From: Cohnella panacarvi Gsoil 349
GTDB lineage: Bacteria; Bacillota; Bacilli; Paenibacillales; Paenibacillaceae
DNA length: 64,000 nucleotides
NCBI RefSeq assembly: GCF_000515335.1
Contig: NZ_KI911563.1
Location: forward strand, 1,399,598-1,463,597
Direction of reading: 5' to 3'
Each line of letters begins with the position of its first letter. The first letter of the stretch is position 1. The position numbers and the translations under genes were made by a program. Shown one piece after another: positions 15,309 through 26,725 of this stretch. A model generated the notes under the pieces. That model worked only from the letters and a program-made list of their open reading frames with translations. It did not search any database and was not told the DNA's origin.

Positions 15309-16355
15309 ATGCAGCCTTTGCTTCCGCCGGAGCAACGATACGCCAGGCAAATCCGTTATTCGGCGATCGGCCGGGACGGACAACGCCGTCTGGGAGAAGC
15401 TCGCGTCGCGATCGTGGGCGTCGGCGCGCTAGGATGCGTCGCCGCGAACCACCTTGCGCGCGCCGGAGTCGGCCAGCTCACGTTAATCGACCGCGACGTC
15501 GTGGACCTCAGCAACTTGCAGCGCCAAATGCTCTATGACGAGAGCGACGCGCTGGCTGGAAAGCCGAAAGCCGCCGCCGCGGCAGAGCGATTAGCCTTGA
15601 TCAACCGCGATATCGCCGTCGATGCGCGCATCGCCCATTTGGGCGCGGATAACGCGGAATCGCTGCTGCGGGAAGCCGATCTGATCATCGACGGCAGCGA
15701 TAACTTTTCCGTGCGCTATCTCATGAATGAAATCAGCGTAAAGCATGGAATCCCTTGGATATATGGCGGCGCCGTCGGAAGCTCCGGCATGACGATGACC
15801 GTCTTGCCGAACGAGACGCCGTGCTTAAGCTGCCTGTTTCCCGAACCGCCCGGAGGAGGCGCTCTCGATACGTGCGAGACGGCCGGCGTCCTAGCCCCAA
15901 TCATCGATACGATCTCTTCGCTGCAGGCGATGGAAGCCATCAAGCTGCTCAGCGGCAACCATCAAGCGCTTCACGGTTCGTTGCTGCAAATCGATCTTTG
16001 GCATTCGCAATGGCAATCGTTATCGATTCGCGACGCCAGAAGGCCGAATTGCCCCGTCTGCGGCGAGCGAAAGTTCGATAGCTTGGAAGGAAACCGGGAC
16101 GAGGCGATCGCCGTATCCTTGTGCGGCAGAAATACGATTCAAATCCAGCCTACCAGGCAACTAGCCGTTCCTTTGGAGAAACTGGCCGAAACCTGGCGAA
16201 CGCTCGGCGAAGTCGAACTAAACCCCTACTTGATCAAGTTAAGCCGCGACAATAGGCCTGCGTTCGTCCTATTCACGGACGGCCGGGCGCTGATCATGGG
16301 GACCGACGACGAGACGCTCGCAAGAAGAACCTATACGGAGTTGCTCGGAGAATGA
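15309..16355 (+). CDS. moeB: MoeB/ThiF-type adenylyltransferase
   Basis: 348 residues from the ATG at 15309; a GTG overlapping the moaDE stop at 15297 is the alternative. E1-like fold with the ATP-binding GVGALGCVAANHLARAG (about 35), the SDNFSVRYLMNE region and two zinc-binding pairs (CLSC, CPVC). It adenylates the C-terminal glycine of a sulfur-carrier ubiquitin-like protein. The extra C-terminal domain (VSLCGRNTIQI...ELNPYLIKL) resembles Bacillus ThiF, so a dual role with ThiS is possible; the neighbourhood favours MoaD as partner. Confidence 0.88.
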   Translation: MQPLLPPEQRYARQIRYSAIGRDGQRRLGEARVAIVGVGALGCVAANHLARAGVGQLTLIDRDVVDLSNLQRQMLYDESDALAGKPKAAAAAERLALINRDIAVDARIAHLGADNAESLLREADLIIDGSDNFSVRYLMNEISVKHGIPWIYGGAVGSSGMTMTVLPNETPCLSCLFPEPPGGGALDTCETAGVLAPIIDTISSLQAMEAIKLLSGNHQALHGSLLQIDLWHSQWQSLSIRDARRPNCPVCGERKFDSLEGNRDEAIAVSLCGRNTIQIQPTRQLAVPLEKLAETWRTLGEVELNPYLIKLSRDNRPAFVLFTDGRALIMGTDDETLARRTYTELLGE

Positions 16356-16466
16356 ACCGAGACTCCTCTCCTATTGCAAGAAAGCGCTTTACTTGGTAGC
16401 ATAGTGACGAAAGGACTATTTATATAGACCGGCGAAACCCATTCGAACAACTTGTCGAGGTGTGAC

Positions 16467-17510
16467 ATGAGGGTACATATCACAGACGTACGATCCGGAG
16501 ACAGACTGACGGAAGATATCTTCAACTCTTTTGGCTTGCACGTACTCTCGAAGGGGACAATGCTCAACGAGAAAGAGCTATCCCGCCTCTATCAGCACCA
16601 GATCGATTTCCTGGAGATAGAACCTAGATCGGGACTTTCGTCGGAGCCGGAGAATACCGCGTATAACCCTTTGCTGCGTCCGCTATACTACGATGCGGTC
16701 GCGGGAGCGGAGCAATTGTTCGAACGAGCGCTCTCCGACGGTAAGATTTACGAGGAAGACGTCAAAGAAAGCTTTCAACCCTTGGTCGAGAACTTCAAGG
16801 CGGAACGCGACGTCGTGTCGCTCCTGCTTATGCTCAATAGCCAAGACGATTACACCTACCAGCATTCCGTGCAGGTCGGAATGCTTAGCTATTATATCGC
16901 CCGATGGATCGGCTGGAACGAGGAAGACACCGTGCGCGCGGGCAAAGCCGGCTTTCTTCACGATATCGGCAAATGCAAAGTGGCCGATGGAATCCTGAAC
17001 AAACCGGACAAGCTGACGGAAGTCGAATTCGAGGAAGTGAAAAACCACCCGAGATACGGATACGACATTCTTAAAGGCTCTCTCGAGGATTCGGGAATTC
17101 ACCTAGCCGCGCTTCAACACCACGAACGGATGGACGGGTCGGGCTACCCGCTCGGATTGACGAAGGATAACATCCATCCTCTCGCGAGAATCGTCGCGGT
17201 GGCGGACGTGTACAGCGCGATGATCTCTTCGCGCGCGTACAGAGAGAAGCGGGACTTGCTTATCGTCTTGAGAGAAATGCACGAATTAAGCTTCAACAAA
17301 CTAGATCCGGATATTACGCATACGTTCATCCGCCATATGGTACCGAACTTCATCGGCAAGAAAGTCGAGCTGACGAACGGCGAATCCGGAACGATCGTCA
17401 TGACGAATCCGTCCGATTATTTCAGACCGCTTATCCAACTGGAAGATTCCGATTCGTTCATCGATTTGTCCGCACAAAGAAAGTATGATATCAAACATAT
17501 TTTTATGTAA
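16467..17510 (+). CDS. HD-GYP domain protein, c-di-GMP phosphodiesterase
   Basis: 347 residues from the ATG at 16467 with GAGGTG just upstream. HDIG motif in GFLHDIGKCKVA near residue 168, HHERMDGSGYP near 222, and the same N-terminal and C-terminal extensions as the 9740-10855 protein, of which it is a paralogue. Cytoplasmic; likely hydrolyses c-di-GMP and influences the switch between motile and sessile states. Stands alone with its own terminator. Confidence 0.88.
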   Translation: MRVHITDVRSGDRLTEDIFNSFGLHVLSKGTMLNEKELSRLYQHQIDFLEIEPRSGLSSEPENTAYNPLLRPLYYDAVAGAEQLFERALSDGKIYEEDVKESFQPLVENFKAERDVVSLLLMLNSQDDYTYQHSVQVGMLSYYIARWIGWNEEDTVRAGKAGFLHDIGKCKVADGILNKPDKLTEVEFEEVKNHPRYGYDILKGSLEDSGIHLAALQHHERMDGSGYPLGLTKDNIHPLARIVAVADVYSAMISSRAYREKRDLLIVLREMHELSFNKLDPDITHTFIRHMVPNFIGKKVELTNGESGTIVMTNPSDYFRPLIQLEDSDSFIDLSAQRKYDIKHIFM

Positions 17511-17513
17511 CGT

Positions 17514-17544
17514 AAGGGCAGCGCCGATCTCGGCCGCTGCCCTT
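17514..17544. terminator. Bidirectional terminator between convergent genes
   Basis: AAGGGCAGCG and CGCTGCCCTT with an 11-base loop, located between the HD-GYP gene (plus) and the NlpC/P60 gene (minus). T-rich bases follow on both sides to a modest degree. Confidence 0.8.
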
Positions 17545-17548
17545 TGAC

Positions 17549-18631
17549 TTAGAAATTCCGTTTGGCGTACAGGAACGTCTTTTTCCAGTACGGTTTATTG
17601 ATATTCGTCAGTTGAACGCCGTTCTTCGGCTTCGGGCTGGCGTGGATCATCTTGCCGTTGCCATAGTAGATGGCCACATGGCCGACCGTCTTATTCGTCT
17701 TGAACCTTCCTGGAACGTAGAAGAACAGCAAGTCGCCTTTCTTCAGCTTATTCCGGGCGACGGTCTTGCCTCGCTTCGCCTGTGTCCGCGCAAGACGGGG
17801 CATCTTGTGACCGAAATTGCCATATACTTTCTGCACGAACGTCGAGCAATCGAATCTCTTGTTGCGCGCGCTGTACGGCGCCGCGCCGAAATCGTATTTA
17901 ACGCCCATGTAGTTGTCCGCGTAATTCACCAGCTTGTTCCGGTCCGAATTGCTCCTGACCGCTAACGCTCTCAATCGACCATCCGTGCTGTTAATGGACA
18001 TCGGGGATTCCGATCCCGTATCCCATTCGGACGGATCGTCTTGGAAGTCAGGCTCGTTCGCTGCCGATTCCGTATCCTCCATCGTAGGGTTCGGAACGAA
18101 TGCCACCCGATCGGCTTCCACGTTGAACCCTGCCTCATCTCCGAACAACTGCTGCAATCCGGCTACCGGAACATACAGCCTGTTGCCCTCGCTTACGGTC
18201 GGCGCCGGCAAACGGACGCGCCGATCTTCTACATCGACCTGGCTCTCCCCCGATCTGAACATCATAGCCGGATCGGTATCGCCGACGCCGAAGCTGCCGT
18301 CGGGCAGCCATTTCCCGCGCAACCCCGCGACGTTCGCCAACTCGTCAAGCGCGACGTACGGCGTATTCTGGATCGTCTTGATCGGAACGCTGCTGCGGCC
18401 ATCCGTCAATAATGCCGGGGACTCCTCGTTCGTCCTGATTTTTACCGTGCTCGAATAAGACCTCGTATTGCTCGTACCGCCTGCATTGTTCGTATTCCCC
18501 GTAATGTCTGTATTGCCAATATTGCCCGTATCTCCCGCGTTGCCCGCATTGCTTGTACCGCCAGAGTTGGCGGCGCAACCCGACAGCAGCATGACCCCTA
18601 ACGCGACTGTCAGCAGCTTCCTTGTGTCCAT
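17549..18631 (-). CDS. Lipoprotein with Cu-amine-oxidase-like stalk domain and NlpC/P60 hydrolase
   Basis: 360 residues. Signal peptide and lipobox end at LLSGC (Cys19), so it should be anchored outside the membrane. A Gly/Asn/Thr low-complexity spacer follows (about 22-55), then a copper-amine-oxidase N-terminal-like domain (about 60-170, VPIKTIQNTPYVALDELA and LYVPVAGLQQLF) and a C-terminal NlpC/P60 domain with Cys in FDCSTF, His in TVGHVAIYY and a third polar residue in MIHASP. Likely cleaves D-glutamyl-meso-diaminopimelate bonds in peptidoglycan. Family architecture is typical of Paenibacillaceae. Confidence 0.88.
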   Translation of the reverse strand: MDTRKLLTVALGVMLLSGCAANSGGTSNAGNAGDTGNIGNTDITGNTNNAGGTSNTRSYSSTVKIRTNEESPALLTDGRSSVPIKTIQNTPYVALDELANVAGLRGKWLPDGSFGVGDTDPAMMFRSGESQVDVEDRRVRLPAPTVSEGNRLYVPVAGLQQLFGDEAGFNVEADRVAFVPNPTMEDTESAANEPDFQDDPSEWDTGSESPMSINSTDGRLRALAVRSNSDRNKLVNYADNYMGVKYDFGAAPYSARNKRFDCSTFVQKVYGNFGHKMPRLARTQAKRGKTVARNKLKKGDLLFFYVPGRFKTNKTVGHVAIYYGNGKMIHASPKPKNGVQLTNINKPYWKKTFLYAKRNF

Positions 18632-18717
18632 ACGGTGTTCGTCGCCTCCCTAAAGTTGTTGCCCCATTAGGATGACGCCCGGGCATACGGAATATTCCGA
18701 AGCCGTATCAACAAATA

Positions 18718-18749
18718 AACCCGGTCTCTCCCTTGGGAGAGACCGGGTT
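18718..18749 (-). terminator. Terminator of the suf operon
   Basis: Perfect 15-bp stem (AACCCGGTCTCTCCC / GGGAGAGACCGGGTT) with a TT loop, 19 bp past the sufB stop. On the minus strand it is followed by an AT-rich TATTTGTT. Confidence 0.85.
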
Positions 18750-18767
18750 GTACGTTCCAACGGACGA

Positions 18768-20162
18768 TCAGCCGATCGATCCTTCCATCTCGAGCTTGAT
18801 CAGACGGTTCATCTCGACCGCGTACTCCATCGGCAGTTCTTTCGTGAACGGTTCGATGAAGCCCATGACGATCATCTGCGTCGCTTCCGCTTCGGTCATT
18901 CCGCGGCTCATCAGGTAGAAGAGCTGATCTTCGGACACCTTGGAGACAGTCGCTTCATGCTCCAGAACGATGTTGTCGTTCATGATCTCGTTATACGGAA
19001 TCGTATCGCTCGTCGACTGGTTGTCGAGGATAAGCGTATCGCACTTGATGTTCGCTTTCGCGCCTTCGGCTTGACGGCCGAACGAAGCGATACCGCGGTA
19101 CGTTACTTTGCCGCCGTGCTTGGAGATCGACTTCGATACGATCGTCGACGTCGTGTCCGGTGCAAGGTGGAGCATCTTCGCGCCCGCGTCTTGGTGTTGG
19201 CCTTTGCCCGCAACCGCGATCGAGAGGACCATGCCTTTCGCGCCGCGGCCCTTCAAGACCACCGCCGGATATTTCATCGTCAGCTTCGAGCCGATGTTGC
19301 CGTCGACCCATTCCATCGTCGCGTTCTCTTCGGCAACCGCACGCTTCGTAACGAGGTTATAAATGTTCGGAGCCCAGTTCTGGATCGTCGTGTAACGGAC
19401 GCGGGCGTCCTTCTTAACGATGATCTCAACGACCGCGCTATGCAGCGAGTTCGTGCTGTAGATCGGAGCCGTACAGCCCTCGACGTAGTGAACGAAGCTG
19501 CCTTCGTCGGCGATGATGAGCGTGCGCTCGAATTGGCCCATGTTCTCGGAGTTGATACGGAAATACGCTTGCAGCGGAATTTCGCACTTCACGCCTTTAG
19601 GAACGTAGATGAAGCTTCCGCCGGACCATACGGCACTGTTCAATGCGGCGAACTTGTTGTCCGCCGAAGGAACGACCGTGCCGAAATATTCTTTGAAAAT
19701 TTCCGGATGCTCGCGAAGTGCCGTATCGGTATCCGTGAAGATAACGCCTTGCTTCTCGAGATCCTCTTGCATGCTGTGGTAGACGACCTCGGACTCGTAC
19801 TGAGCCGATACGCCCGCCAAGAACTTCTGCTCCGCTTCCGGAATACCCAGCTTATCGAACGTAGCTTTGATTTCCTCCGGTACTTCTTCCCAAGTCTTGC
19901 CTTGTTTCTCGGAAGGCTTGACGTAGTACTGGATGTCGTCGAAATCAAGCTCATCCAGATTGCCGCCCCAACGCGGCATTTGCATCTTGCGGAATTGCTC
20001 CAGCGATTTCAGACGGAACTTCAGCATCCATTCCGGTTCGCCTTTCATCTCGGAGATCGTGCGCACGATTTCCTCGGTCAAGCCTTTACCGGATTGGAAA
20101 ATCGCTTTGTGCTCGTCGCGGAAACCGTATTTATACTCTTCGAATTCCAAATTTTTAGCCAA
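18768..20162 (-). CDS. sufB: Fe-S cluster assembly scaffold SufB
   Basis: 464 residues, full length. Conserved text throughout: [26 protein letters not shown] (the Cys region), [11 protein letters not shown] and the C-terminal [16 protein letters not shown] with [11 protein letters not shown]. SufB forms the SufBC2D scaffold where clusters are built. Last gene of sufCDSUB; the order and spacing (20 bp after sufU) indicate one transcript. Confidence 0.96.
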   Translation of the reverse strand: MAKNLEFEEYKYGFRDEHKAIFQSGKGLTEEIVRTISEMKGEPEWMLKFRLKSLEQFRKMQMPRWGGNLDELDFDDIQYYVKPSEKQGKTWEEVPEEIKATFDKLGIPEAEQKFLAGVSAQYESEVVYHSMQEDLEKQGVIFTDTDTALREHPEIFKEYFGTVVPSADNKFAALNSAVWSGGSFIYVPKGVKCEIPLQAYFRINSENMGQFERTLIIADEGSFVHYVEGCTAPIYSTNSLHSAVVEIIVKKDARVRYTTIQNWAPNIYNLVTKRAVAEENATMEWVDGNIGSKLTMKYPAVVLKGRGAKGMVLSIAVAGKGQHQDAGAKMLHLAPDTTSTIVSKSISKHGGKVTYRGIASFGRQAEGAKANIKCDTLILDNQSTSDTIPYNEIMNDNIVLEHEATVSKVSEDQLFYLMSRGMTEAEATQMIVMGFIEPFTKELPMEYAVEMNRLIKLEMEGSIG

Positions 20163-20184
20163 TGCGGTCAGCTCCCTTCACATT

Positions 20185-21848
<1,664 letters not shown>

Positions 21849-23153
21849 TTATCCCAGCTTTCTTTCCAAAATGCGGTGAAGCTGCTCGCGCAACCCTTCG
21901 AGCGGAATTTCGGAAACGACCGGATCCAAGAAGCCATGAATGATCAGGCGTTCCGCTTCTTGGCGGGTAATGCCGCGAGACATCAGATAATACACTTGAT
22001 CCGGATTCACTTGGCCTACGCTGGCCGCATGGCCGGCTTTAACGTCGTCTTCGTCGATCAACAGGATCGGGTTCGCGTCGCCGCGGGCTTTCGGGCTCAG
22101 CATCAGCACTTTCTCCGTCTGCTGTCCGTTCGCTTTGGTCGCGCCGTGCTCGATCTTCGTGATGCCGTTGATAATCGCCGTCGCTTCTTCTTTCATGACC
22201 GCGCGCGTGATCATGTCGCTCTCGGATGAACGTCCGTAATGCACGGCTTGCGTCGTAATGCTCATGCGCTGGCTGCCCTTGCCGATCGAGATAATCTTCG
22301 AATCGGAAGTGGAGCCGTTGCCCTTAAGAATCGACTTCGTGTCGGTAACCGTATTGCCGTTGTGCAAGTCGCCGATGATCCACTCGACGCGGGAGTCGTT
22401 GTCGAGGTGGGCGCGACGGTAAGCGATATCGACCGCGCTCTCGTCCATATGGTGAACGGATGCGTAACGCACTTGCGCGCCCGGTTTCGCGAATACTTCG
22501 ACCGCGCTGTTGTGCAGCAGCGTCGCTTCGGACGCTTGCAGCGTCGTCGCGACTTGCTCGACGAACGACACGCCGCTGTGCTGGTCCGCGATGACCAGAA
22601 TATGCGGCATGAACGTCGCTTCCGCGTCGTCGGCGAACAGAAGCGCTTGAATCGGCTCTTCGATCACGACGTTCTTAGGGACGTACAGGAATACCCCGCC
22701 GTTCCAAAGCGCCGCATGCAGCGCGGCAAGCTTATGCTCGTCTTTGGCGTACAACGTCATGAAGTGCTTGCGAAGCAGGTCCTCGTGCGTACGCGCGGCT
22801 TCTTCGAGACTCGACAGGACGACGCCTTGCGTCTTCAGCTCGTCGGAAAGGCGAGTGTAGACGACGGAAGAGTTATGCTGAACGATCAATGCGCCTTTGT
22901 CGGCTTGCGGCAGCAGGGATGTGATCGTCGCCGGCAAGTCGGCAACGGAAGTTACGACGTTGCCGGGACGATTCGTGCCGTATTGATCCAATGTCCAGCG
23001 TTGCAACGGCATCTTCTCGGGTTTCGGCAGTTCCAGCTTGCCAGCCAGGTCGGCTGCCGCTTCGCGCCATTCGATCAGCCATGCAGGCTCGTTTTTGCTG
23101 CGGGCGATCGCAGCGGCCGCTTCGCGGCCGAAAGAGGTGGTAGGCGTACTCAT
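21849..23153 (-). CDS. sufD: Fe-S cluster assembly protein SufD
   Basis: 434 residues from the ATG at 23153 (MSTPTTSFGREAAAAIARS); a longer frame runs into sufC and lacks a ribosome site. C-terminal half matches SufB/SufD family (LMLSPKARGDANPILLIDEDDVKAGHAASVGQ, split here, and YYLMSRGITRQEAERLII). SufD pairs with SufB and SufC in the scaffold complex and is needed for iron supply to it. Confidence 0.95.
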   Translation of the reverse strand: MSTPTTSFGREAAAAIARSKNEPAWLIEWREAAADLAGKLELPKPEKMPLQRWTLDQYGTNRPGNVVTSVADLPATITSLLPQADKGALIVQHNSSVVYTRLSDELKTQGVVLSSLEEAARTHEDLLRKHFMTLYAKDEHKLAALHAALWNGGVFLYVPKNVVIEEPIQALLFADDAEATFMPHILVIADQHSGVSFVEQVATTLQASEATLLHNSAVEVFAKPGAQVRYASVHHMDESAVDIAYRRAHLDNDSRVEWIIGDLHNGNTVTDTKSILKGNGSTSDSKIISIGKGSQRMSITTQAVHYGRSSESDMITRAVMKEEATAIINGITKIEHGATKANGQQTEKVLMLSPKARGDANPILLIDEDDVKAGHAASVGQVNPDQVYYLMSRGITRQEAERLIIHGFLDPVVSEIPLEGLREQLHRILERKLG

Positions 23154-23176
23154 GATTGCAATAACCTCCCCTTCAA

Positions 23177-23956
23177 TTAAGCTTGGCCGACGGTTTCGTC
23201 GACGATGCCCAGTTCTTCTTTGACCCAATCGTAGCCTTCGGCTTCGAGGCGTTGCGCAAGCTCAGGACCGCCGGATTTCACGATGCGGCCTTGCATCATG
23301 ACGTGCACGAAATCAGGTTTAATGTAGTTCAGCAAACGCTGGTAGTGGGTAATGATCAGGAAGCTGCGGTCTTCCGCGCGCATCGCGTTAACGCCTTCCG
23401 CGACGATGCGAAGCGCATCGATGTCCAGACCGGAGTCGATCTCGTCGAGAATGACGAGCTTCGGCTCGAGCAGCATCATTTGCAAAATTTCGTTGCGTTT
23501 CTTCTCTCCGCCGGAGAAGCCTTCGTTCAAGTAACGGTGCATGAACTCGGGATTCATTTCCAGTTGCTTCATTTTGCTTTCCATTTGACGAACGAATTTG
23601 ATGAGGGAAATCTCATTGCCTTCGCCGCGACGAGCGTTGATCGCGCTGCGCAGGAAGTCCGCGTTCGTAACGCCGGTAATTTCGCTCGGATACTGCATTG
23701 CGAGGAACATACCTGCGCGTGCCCGCTCGTCGACTGCCATCTCGAGCACGTCTTCTCCGTTCAGCTCGACTTCGCCTTCGGTGACTTCATATTTAGGATG
23801 GCCCATGAGCGCGGAAGCGAGCGTACTTTTGCCCGTACCGTTCGGACCCATGATGGCGTGAACTTCCCCGCCGTTAATTTTCAAATCGATGCCTTTAAGA
23901 ATTTCTTTGTCTTCGATCGTTGCTTTCAAACCGCGAATTTCGAATTGTGTCGACAT
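23177..23956 (-). CDS. sufC: SUF system ATPase SufC
   Basis: 259 residues from the ATG at 23956; a TTG three codons upstream is closer to the GGAGG site and is the alternative. Walker [10 protein letters not shown] near residue 35, signature [11 protein letters not shown] near 145, Walker [12 protein letters not shown] near 165. Soluble ABC ATPase that drives SufBD conformational change. First gene of the operon. Confidence 0.95.
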   Translation of the reverse strand: MSTQFEIRGLKATIEDKEILKGIDLKINGGEVHAIMGPNGTGKSTLASALMGHPKYEVTEGEVELNGEDVLEMAVDERARAGMFLAMQYPSEITGVTNADFLRSAINARRGEGNEISLIKFVRQMESKMKQLEMNPEFMHRYLNEGFSGGEKKRNEILQMMLLEPKLVILDEIDSGLDIDALRIVAEGVNAMRAEDRSFLIITHYQRLLNYIKPDFVHVMMQGRIVKSGGPELAQRLEAEGYDWVKEELGIVDETVGQA

Positions 23957-24034
23957 GCTTCTCAATAACCTCCAGGTTTCTGCGGATTCGCCGTAACGGG
24001 AATTCTCGTACGAGGCGACTCCTTATTTATAATT

Positions 24035-24063
24035 ATTCTAATCTGATTCTCACTGATTCTCAA
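24035..24063 (-). promoter_or_regulatory. suf operon promoter with internal TGAGAATCAG repeats
   Basis: Minus-strand TTGAGA (24063-24058), 17-bp spacer, TAGAAT (24040-24035), about 80 bp before sufC. TGAGAATCAG occurs twice in tandem across the -35 and spacer, followed by an AT-rich TTAGAATAATTATAA. This looks like an operator, perhaps for a Fur- or Rrf2-family regulator; which one cannot be told from sequence alone. Confidence 0.55.
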
Positions 24064-24143
24064 TAACAATTTTATGAAAGATATTTGAAAAAAGCAAACA
24101 AATCGCATCCTTACGGGAGCTTCAACGCTTGTAAACGCTATCG

Positions 24144-24710
24144 TCAACCGCGCACGCGGCGCAAAGCTTCCCCTGCCATGGCCGCGAACTTATCATCCGG
24201 CAGGACCGGGCGCATCGCGGACGTAAGGATCGACGGAATTCGCAGCCAAGATTTGCAACCCCCGTAGCTTTCGTCGGCCGGAAGCATCGCGGGCTCCTCC
24301 AGTTCGTATACACGCAAGACGAGTACGTGAAGCGGCTTCGTTTTTTTCCACTTCAGCCTCTCGACCGCATAATCTTGCGTCCACACATGCAGCTCGTCGA
24401 GTCGTTGAAGCGTCTCTTCGTCCGTCACTTCAAGATCGTGGACAACCTCCGCGTAATAGTTGATCCGCACCGTATCCGGATGGGCCGATGCTTCCTCTTG
24501 CGTCCGAACGACCGCATCCCTGGCCTCTTCCTTCATCAGGTGCGGCTTCTGATGCTCGTACGACGGGAATAAATAGAAGCTCGGACTTTCGACCTTGAAT
24601 TCCTTCGTCTCTTCGGCGATTCCGCCTTTGCGCAGCACGATGATTTGCCTTCCGGATGCGAGCGCCTCTACGGCCGCCGCCCATTCCCTTAACGCAATCG
24701 ACCCTTCCAT
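24144..24710 (-). CDS. DUF1802 family protein
   Basis: 188 residues from the ATG at 24710 (MEGSIALREWAAAVEAL) with AAGGAGG upstream; a start 11 codons further upstream is possible. Conserved DUF1802 text: IIVLRKGGIAEETKEF, FYLFPSYEHQKPHLM and the C-terminal MLPADESYGGCKSWLRI. Soluble, function unknown; commonly a stand-alone gene in Bacillales and cyanobacteria. Confidence 0.8.
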   Translation of the reverse strand: MEGSIALREWAAAVEALASGRQIIVLRKGGIAEETKEFKVESPSFYLFPSYEHQKPHLMKEEARDAVVRTQEEASAHPDTVRINYYAEVVHDLEVTDEETLQRLDELHVWTQDYAVERLKWKKTKPLHVLVLRVYELEEPAMLPADESYGGCKSWLRIPSILTSAMRPVLPDDKFAAMAGEALRRVRG

Positions 24711-24797
24711 AGTCTGATCCGCCCTCCTTAGAACCATCCCCATATTATAACATATTCGATGCTGCTTCGGCTTGCTCGTCCCCTGTTGGCTGCCGTA

Positions 24798-24827
24798 TTT
24801 TCATCCGCAACCGGACTGTAGTATAAT
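24798..24827 (+). promoter_or_regulatory. Promoter of the GH13 gene
   Basis: A perfect TATAAT at 24822-24827, with a weak TTTTCA 18 bp upstream. Transcription would begin near 24834, giving a leader of about 140 bases before the start codon. Confidence 0.55.
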
Positions 24828-24869
24828 AGTAGCTAATTAAAAGGCCATGCTGCCCTTGCCGAACGACGG

Positions 24870-24915
24870 AAGGCACAACCTCGGAGCGAATTCATGTCCG
24901 GGGCTGTGCCTTTTT
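24870..24915 (+). terminator. Intrinsic terminator inside the leader of the GH13 gene (attenuator candidate)
   Basis: AAGGCACA pairs with TGTGCCTT, extended inward by CC/GG and CGGA/TCCG, and is followed by five T residues. It lies between the promoter and the start codon at 24973, so full-length transcription would require read-through or an alternative fold. Confidence 0.6.
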
Positions 24916-24972
24916 ACGTCTTTGCGGGAATCCTTACATTCAGGTCGATCTCATGGAGGTAAAGACAAACGT

Positions 24973-26718
24973 ATGCTGAGAGAAGCGATTTTCCACCGTC
25001 CCAAAAACAACTGGTCGTACGCTTACGATCGTTCGACGATCCATATCCGCCTGCGTACGAAGCGTGACGATGTCGCGCGCGTAGAGTTGATTCACGGAGA
25101 TAAATACGATTGGCACATCGTAGGAGCCAGCGTAGCCGATATGTCCGTCTATGCGCAAGATTCTCTGTTCGACTACTGGCAACTCGCCATTAAACCGAAG
25201 TACCGGAGACTCAAATACGGTTTTAAACTCGAGTCCGGCTCGGAGTCGCTCTGGTTAGACGAACAAGGGCTGCACGAGGAGGAACCGGCGAACCGCAACC
25301 TGTTCTTCGAGTTCCCGTTCCTGAATCCCGCGGACGTGTTCGAACCGCCGTCGTGGGTCAAGGACGCCGTGTTCTATCAAATATTTCCCGAGCGGTTCGC
25401 GAACGGAGACCGATCTCTCGATCCCGAAGACGTCGAGCCATGGGGCGGCGAGCCTACGACGAGCAACTTCTTCGGCGGCGACCTGCAAGGCGTGCTTGAT
25501 CGATTGGACCATCTGACCGCGCTCGGCGTCAACGCCATCTACTTCAACCCGTTGTTCGAAGCGCCGACGAATCATAAGTACGATACGAAGGATTACTTGA
25601 AAGTCGATCCGCATTTCGGCACGAACGCGCTGCTCAAGAAGCTGGTCGACGCCTGCCATCGGCGAGGCATCCGAGTGCTATTGGACGCCGTGTTCAATCA
25701 TAGCGGCAGAGAATGGCCCCCGTTCGTCGACGTGCGCGATAAAGGAGCCGCTTCCGAATACGCGGATTGGTTCCACGTCCGCGAATTTCCGATCGACGTC
25801 AAGGACGGGATTCCGACCTACGACACGTTCGCGTTCGAGCGCCATATGCCGAAGCTGAACACGGAAAACCCGAAGGTTCAGGCTCATCTGATCGAGGTCG
25901 CGCGTTATTGGATCGAGGATATCGGCGTGGACGGCTGGCGCCTGGACGTCGCCAACGAGGTCGACCATCGGTTCTGGCGATCGTTCCGCGACGTCGTGAA
26001 GCGCGCGAATCCCGAGGCGTATATATTGGGAGAGATTTGGCATGATTCTTTGCCGTGGCTTAGCGGAGATCAGTTCGATGCGGTCATGAACTACCCGTTC
26101 ACCGAGGCGGTGCTCGACTTCGCGGTGAGAGGCACGCGCGACGGCAAGCAATTCGCGGACTTGGTCGGCTCCTTGCTGGCGGCGTACCCGCAGCAAGCGT
26201 CGGAGGCCGCCTTCAACTTGCTCGGCAGCCATGACACGCCGCGTTTGTTGACCCTGTGCAACGACGATAAAAAAGTCATGAAGCTGGCTTCGGCGATCCA
26301 ATTCACGTTCTCCGGCACGCCTTGCATCTATTACGGGGACGAAGTCGGAGTGAACGGCGGGCAAGACCCAGGCTGCCGCAAGTGCATGCCGTGGGAGGAA
26401 GAAAAACAGGACCGCGAGCTGTTCGCCTTCTTCAGCGAGCTCGTACGGCTACGCCGTAATCACCGCGCCCTCAGGGACGGCTCGTACAAAGTCCTACATG
26501 CGGAGAACGGCGATCGCACGCTCGCTTATTCGCGCGAACATGGCGACGAGAAATTCGTCATCGCCCTTAACGCGAACAAACAAAAAGCAACCGTATCGCT
26601 TCCGATTGGAAGCCAAACGGCTGCCCGTGTCGTCTTCGGCGACGGCACCGTTGCGGGAAGCAAAGGCAAACTGAGCGTTGCGCTTCCTTCATACGGTTTC
26701 GCGATCGTCCGAACCTAA
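24973..26718 (+). CDS. Intracellular GH13 alpha-glycosidase (cyclomaltodextrinase/neopullulanase type)
   Basis: 581 residues from the ATG at 24973 behind GGAGGT. No signal peptide. N-terminal CBM34-like beta domain (about 1-120), then a GH13_20 barrel: VFYQIFPERFANGD, DAVFNHSG, catalytic Asp in GWRLDVANE, acid Glu in ILGEIWHD and Asp in LGSHDTPR. C-terminal beta domain to residue 581. This type hydrolyses maltodextrins, cyclodextrins and pullulan in the cytoplasm, which fits the maltodextrin importer encoded 3 kb away. Confidence 0.92.
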   Translation: MLREAIFHRPKNNWSYAYDRSTIHIRLRTKRDDVARVELIHGDKYDWHIVGASVADMSVYAQDSLFDYWQLAIKPKYRRLKYGFKLESGSESLWLDEQGLHEEEPANRNLFFEFPFLNPADVFEPPSWVKDAVFYQIFPERFANGDRSLDPEDVEPWGGEPTTSNFFGGDLQGVLDRLDHLTALGVNAIYFNPLFEAPTNHKYDTKDYLKVDPHFGTNALLKKLVDACHRRGIRVLLDAVFNHSGREWPPFVDVRDKGAASEYADWFHVREFPIDVKDGIPTYDTFAFERHMPKLNTENPKVQAHLIEVARYWIEDIGVDGWRLDVANEVDHRFWRSFRDVVKRANPEAYILGEIWHDSLPWLSGDQFDAVMNYPFTEAVLDFAVRGTRDGKQFADLVGSLLAAYPQQASEAAFNLLGSHDTPRLLTLCNDDKKVMKLASAIQFTFSGTPCIYYGDEVGVNGGQDPGCRKCMPWEEEKQDRELFAFFSELVRLRRNHRALRDGSYKVLHAENGDRTLAYSREHGDEKFVIALNANKQKATVSLPIGSQTAARVVFGDGTVAGSKGKLSVALPSYGFAIVRT

Positions 26719-26725
26719 TCGGTCT

